From the NCBI RefSeq assembly GCF_018323985.1, contig NZ_AP024590.1, forward strand, positions 806,001 to 870,000: DNA of 64,000 nt, in the 5' to 3' direction. Both the position numbers and the translations under genes were made by a program. The notes beneath the pieces are model-generated. The model saw only the letters and a list, made by a program, of their open reading frames with translations. It did not search any database and was not told the origin of the DNA. Origin of the DNA: Enterobacter kobei (GTDB lineage: Bacteria > Pseudomonadota > Gammaproteobacteria > Enterobacterales > Enterobacteriaceae). This document shows positions 60,678 to 64,000 of the stretch, in pieces. How positions within the stretch are numbered: position 1 is the stretch's first letter; each line of letters opens with the position of its first letter.

Positions 60678-61910
60678 ATGGCAAAAGTATCACTGGAAAA
60701 AGACAAAATTAAGTTTCTGCTGGTGGAAGGGGTGCATCAAAAAGCAATCGATAGCCTTCGCGCCGCGGGTTACACCAACATCGAATTCCACAAAGGGGCG
60801 CTGGACAGCGAACAGCTGAAAGCCTCCATCCGTGATGCCCATTTCATCGGCCTGCGATCCCGTACTAACCTGACGGAAGAGATTTTTGCGGCGGCAGAAA
60901 AACTGGTCGCTGTGGGGTGCTTCTGCATCGGCACCAACCAGGTAGATCTGAATGCCGCAGCGAAACGCGGTATTCCGGTATTTAACGCGCCTTTCTCTAA
61001 TACCCGCTCGGTCGCGGAGCTGGTGATCGGTGAGCTGCTGCTGTTAATGCGCGGCATTCCGGAAGCCAACGCCAAAGCGCACCGTGGCATCTGGAACAAG
61101 CTGGCGACCGGCTCTTATGAAGCGCGCGGCAAAAAACTCGGCATTATTGGCTACGGCCATATCGGTACGCAGCTGGGGATCCTGGCGGAATCGCTGGGGA
61201 TGCACGTCTTTTTCTACGACATCGAAAACAAACTGCCGCTCGGTAACGCGACCCAGGTTCAGCATCTCTCCGACCTGCTGAACATGAGTGACGTGGTGAG
61301 CCTGCACGTACCGGAAAACGCCTCCACCAAAGATATGATGGGCGCGGAACAACTGGCGCTGATGAAACCGGGTTCGCTGCTGATTAACGCCGCGCGCGGC
61401 ACGGTAGTGGATATTCCAGCGCTATGCGAAGCGCTGCGCAGCAAACACCTGGCGGGGGCGGCTATCGACGTGTTCCCGACGGAACCGGCCACCAACAGCG
61501 ATCCGTTTAACTCTCCGCTGTGTGAATTCGACAACGTGCTGCTGACGCCGCACATCGGCGGCTCCACGCAGGAAGCGCAGGAAAATATCGGCCTCGAAGT
61601 GGCGGGTAAACTGGCGAAATACTCTGATAACGGCTCCACGCTGTCGGCGGTGAATTTCCCGGAAGTGTCGCTGCCGCTGCACGGCGGGCGTCGTCTGTTG
61701 CATATCCATGAAAACCGTCCTGGCGTGCTGACCGCGATTAACCAGATTTTTGCCGAGCAGGGCGTGAACATCGCCGCACAGTATCTGCAAACCTCGCCGC
61801 AGATGGGCTATGTGGTGATTGATATCGAAGCGGAAGATGATGTGGCAGAGAAAGCGCTCTATAGCATGAAGGCCATTCCGGGCACCATTCGCGCCCGTCT
61901 GCTCTACTGA
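60678..61910 (+). CDS. serA: D-3-phosphoglycerate dehydrogenase
   Basis: First enzyme of serine synthesis. 410 residues, E. coli length. NAD loop LGIIGYGHIGTQLGIL, catalytic Arg/Glu/His region (NAARGTVVDI, TPHIGGSTQEAQ), and a C-terminal ACT domain (about 335-410; HENRPGVLTAINQIFAEQG) that binds serine for feedback inhibition. The 253-bp upstream region is AT-rich and in E. coli carries Lrp-controlled promoters. Confidence 0.98.
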   Translation: MAKVSLEKDKIKFLLVEGVHQKAIDSLRAAGYTNIEFHKGALDSEQLKASIRDAHFIGLRSRTNLTEEIFAAAEKLVAVGCFCIGTNQVDLNAAAKRGIPVFNAPFSNTRSVAELVIGELLLLMRGIPEANAKAHRGIWNKLATGSYEARGKKLGIIGYGHIGTQLGILAESLGMHVFFYDIENKLPLGNATQVQHLSDLLNMSDVVSLHVPENASTKDMMGAEQLALMKPGSLLINAARGTVVDIPALCEALRSKHLAGAAIDVFPTEPATNSDPFNSPLCEFDNVLLTPHIGGSTQEAQENIGLEVAGKLAKYSDNGSTLSAVNFPEVSLPLHGGRRLLHIHENRPGVLTAINQIFAEQGVNIAAQYLQTSPQMGYVVIDIEAEDDVAEKALYSMKAIPGTIRARLLY

Positions 61911-61925
61911 TTTCCCCTCATCATG

Positions 61926-61952
61926 ACCCTCTCCCCAGGGAGAGGGTTTTTA
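61926..61952 (+). terminator. Terminator after serA
   Basis: ACCCTCTCCC, short loop, GGGAGAGGGT, then TTTTTA; 15 bases after serA and next to the convergent fau gene. Confidence 0.88.
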
Positions 61953-62546
61953 CCACGTCCACACTTTTGACGGCGTCACCACCGCCGGCAGCGGCACATC
62001 CCACTCTTCCACCGGCAGCTTTTCCACAAACTGACAATCATGGGCGTAACCCACCGGCGTCAACGCGTATTGCTGCCAGTTTTGCAGCGTGCGGTCGTAA
62101 AAGCCGCCGCCCATGCCCAGACGCTGCCCCTGCGCGTCAAACGCTACCAGCGGCGTGATCAGCACATCGAGCTTACTGAGCGGCAGCACATCGCGCACAT
62201 CCAGCTTAGGCTCATAGATTTTCAGCCGGTTCATTACCAGATCGCTGTGCGGATGGTAATGCAAAAACAGCAGATTGCCGGGGCTGAAGGGGTGCAGTAC
62301 GGGCAGATAGACCTGTTTGCCGCTGCGCCATAGCTGATCGATAAGCGGGCGGGTATCCAGCTCACCATCAAAAGACAAAAACAGCGCGACGGTGCGGGCC
62401 ATCACCACGGGCGGAAACGCCATCATGCGGGCTGCGGCCTGTTCGGCAAAGTGTGCTTGTTGATCGGCGGTCAATGCGCGACGGCGCAGGCGAATATGCT
62501 GACGGATAGTCTGACGAGGTGAAACCGGAAGTGTTGATTGCGTCAT
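61950..62546 (-). CDS. fau: 5-formyltetrahydrofolate cyclo-ligase
   Basis: 198-residue folate enzyme (YgfA) converting 5-formyl-THF to 5,10-methenyl-THF. N-terminal basic region RQHIRLRRRALT, LFLSFDGELDTRPL, and the ATP/folate motif GQRLGMGGGFYDRTL. In E. coli it is co-transcribed with 6S RNA, which lies immediately upstream on the same strand here. Confidence 0.95.
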   Translation of the reverse strand: MTQSTLPVSPRQTIRQHIRLRRRALTADQQAHFAEQAAARMMAFPPVVMARTVALFLSFDGELDTRPLIDQLWRSGKQVYLPVLHPFSPGNLLFLHYHPHSDLVMNRLKIYEPKLDVRDVLPLSKLDVLITPLVAFDAQGQRLGMGGGFYDRTLQNWQQYALTPVGYAHDCQFVEKLPVEEWDVPLPAVVTPSKVWTW

Positions 62547-62582
62547 GATAACGGACAGAACAGGTAGTAGTAGAAGAAGGGG

Positions 62583-62765
62583 GGATCTCCGAGATGCCGC
62601 CGCAGGCTGTAACCCTTGAACCCTTGGTTCAAGGTGAATGTGTCGTCACAGTTTTAAGGCTTCTCGGACGAACCGAGCATGCTCACCAACCGTGGAGCGC
62701 CACATTCTTGTGGTATGAAATATCGGCTCAGGGGACTGGCCCGCTTGCGAACATCTCAGAGAAAT
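62583..62765 (-). ncRNA. ssrS: 6S RNA
   Basis: 183-nt RNA reading leftward, 5' ATTTCTCTGAGATGTTCGCA and 3' region GCATCTCGGAGAT, closing the terminal stem. It differs from the E. coli sequence by only a few bases, including the central-bubble region and the CCTTGAACCAAGGGTTCAAG hairpin. It binds sigma-70 RNA polymerase in stationary phase. Positioned between zapA and fau as in E. coli. Confidence 0.97.
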
Positions 62766-62806
62766 TTTTTCTTCACGGTCACTCTACCATAGTAGACCCT
62801 GAAGTG

Positions 62807-63136
62807 TTATTCAAACTTCGGCCCCGGCCTTTCTGTTATGCGACCCTGATCAAGCAATGCCTGTTCGATGGTCTGCTGTAACATCCGAATACGCTGTTCC
62901 ATATTGGCGGCGTAGTCGCGGGTTTTTGCCTTTTCCTGAGCAAGTTCGTAGCTGATGTTCAACGCGGCGATGAAAACCAGCTGCTCAGTATTTGTGACTC
63001 TAGTGCGTACTTTCAGATCTTGCAACCGCTGATTCAGATCTTCCGCAGCCTGATTCAAAGCATCCCTTTGTTCAGGTGGGCAATTCACTCGCAGTGAACG
63101 GCCAAAAATTTGGATATCGACGGGTTCTGCAGACAT
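62807..63136 (-). CDS. zapA: Cell division protein ZapA
   Basis: 109-residue FtsZ-ring stabiliser. N-terminal beta domain (PVDIQIFGRSLRVNCPPEQR) and C-terminal coiled coil used for tetramerisation. E. coli length. Divergent from ygfB. Confidence 0.97.
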   Translation of the reverse strand: MSAEPVDIQIFGRSLRVNCPPEQRDALNQAAEDLNQRLQDLKVRTRVTNTEQLVFIAALNISYELAQEKAKTRDYAANMEQRIRMLQQTIEQALLDQGRITERPGPKFE

Positions 63137-63341
63137 GCCACCTTCCTGCTGTTTGACTGCGCTCTGCCTTCCCAGCCGAGCCCTGGCTGCGAAGGGGCGT
63201 CACTATAGCTACCCTGATGAGAGGATTCAAGCCCTTTGTCCGCCATAAATACATTGCCTGACGTGAGGCCTGACGGGTATATCACCAGGGTCCAAAGTGG
63301 TAGCATACCATGAATATTCCTCCCAACGACGACGAATGCGC

Positions 63342-63920
63342 ATGTCAATACAGAACGAAATGCCTGGTTACAATGAACTTAACCAGTTACTCAACCAACA
63401 GGGCGTTGGCTTAACCGCGGCGGAAATGCACGGTCTGATTGGCGGGATGCTCTGCGGCGGCAACAAAGACACCTCCTGGCAACCGCTGCTGCATGACCTG
63501 ACAAACGAAGGTCTGGCCTTTGGACACGAGCTGGCGGAAGCCTTACGCAAGCTGCACGCCGCCACCAGCGACGCGCTGGAAGACGATGGCTTCCAGTTCC
63601 AGCTGTTTCTGCCGGATGGCGACGAGGTCACCGTTTTCGAACGGGCCGACGCCATGGCAGGCTGGGTAAACCACTTCCTGTTGGGACTGGGCGTCACGCA
63701 GCCTAAACTGGATAAAGTGACCGGGGAAACTGGCGAGGCGATCGACGACCTGCGCAACATCGCGCAACTGGGTTACGACGAAGACGAAGACCAGGAAGAG
63801 CTGGAGATGTCACTGGAAGAGATCGTCGAGTACGTGCGCGTCGCTGCGCTGCTGTGCCACGATACGTTCACCCGACCACAGCCAACCGCACCGGAAATTC
63901 GTAAGCCCACGCTACACTAA
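63342..63920 (+). CDS. ygfB: YgfB family protein (UPF0149)
   Basis: 192-residue, mostly helical acidic protein, E. coli length (GYNELNQLLNQQGVGLTAAEMHG in part; GMLCGGN; LLGLGV). Function in enterics is unclear. ATG 63342 (MSIQNEMPGY) is preferred to 63297. First gene of the ygfB-pepP-ubiH group. Confidence 0.95.
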   Translation: MSIQNEMPGYNELNQLLNQQGVGLTAAEMHGLIGGMLCGGNKDTSWQPLLHDLTNEGLAFGHELAEALRKLHAATSDALEDDGFQFQLFLPDGDEVTVFERADAMAGWVNHFLLGLGVTQPKLDKVTGETGEAIDDLRNIAQLGYDEDEDQEELEMSLEEIVEYVRVAALLCHDTFTRPQPTAPEIRKPTLH

Positions 63921-63946
63921 ACTGTCTTGTTGAATAGGGAGATGTC

Positions 63947-64000
63947 ATGACACAGCTTGAATTTCTTCGTCGCCGTCAGGCCTTACTGGCACAGATGGCG
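63947..64000 (+). CDS. pepP: Xaa-Pro aminopeptidase, 3' cut by the window edge
   Basis: Eighteen codons visible: MTQLEFLRRRQALLAQMA, matching the EFQRRRQALVEQM opening of E. coli PepP. AGGGAGA lies upstream of the ATG, and ygfB ends 26 bases earlier, as in the E. coli ygfB-pepP order. Confidence 0.85.
   Translation, partial: MTQLEFLRRRQALLAQMA

Overview
The window is an enterobacterial (Enterobacteriaceae) chromosome with an acquired island at its left end. Gene order and protein sequences on the right (yqgA-speC, mltC-yggX-mutY-trmB-yggL-yggN, epd-pgk-fbaA, mscS-argO-yggE-argP-rpiA-serA-fau-6S RNA-zapA-ygfB-pepP) match the E. coli 66-minute region closely. Small differences, such as a 281-residue AraC, extra operons and a different block order, show it is not E. 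coli K-12. I do not assign a genus.

1-10940: the distal half of a transmissible locus of stress tolerance (tLST, also called LHR). The order is ftsH (cut by the window edge and carrying an in-frame stop), hsp20, two yfdX genes, hdeD, an unnamed gene, a zinc-ribbon thioredoxin, a KefB-like antiporter, a PsiE-like protein, an M48 peptidase and a membrane-anchored DegP/DegS-type protease. The genes are GC-rich, closely packed and often overlapping, and serve envelope, protein and redox stress tolerance.

11019-13907: a pile of insertion sequences. It holds an IS5-family element with a stop in its transposase, an IS3-family remnant with a frameshift, and a complete 768-bp IS1 without a target duplication.

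13908-18623: a relic of an integrative conjugative element, with a UvrD-like helicase, a MobH/TraI_2-type relaxase and a tyrosine recombinase, ending at the 3' end of tRNA-Phe (18624-18699). The island is therefore integrated at the pheV-like site beside yqgA-speC. Its other end lies left of the window.

18804-26407: conserved backbone. 26461-38626: a 12-kb block rluA-rapA-polB-araDAB-araC-yabI which in E. coli K-12 sits near 1 minute. Here it replaces the ansB-to-tktA stretch expected after yggN, and it is bounded on both sides by REP-type palindromes. Inside it, the ara control region and a LexA-type box before polB can be read.

38796-46222: an operon for a PTS EIICB, a PHP-domain metallohydrolase, a DUF5054 protein and a GH38 alpha-mannosidase. 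It looks like an uptake and degradation route for an unidentified mannoside. 46496-49564: a five-gene ECF-transporter operon headed by a PPC-domain (DUF296) gene, substrate unknown.

49938-63998: epd-pgk-fbaA central metabolism, an isolated tdcB-tdcC pair, then mscS to the start of pepP, including 6S RNA.
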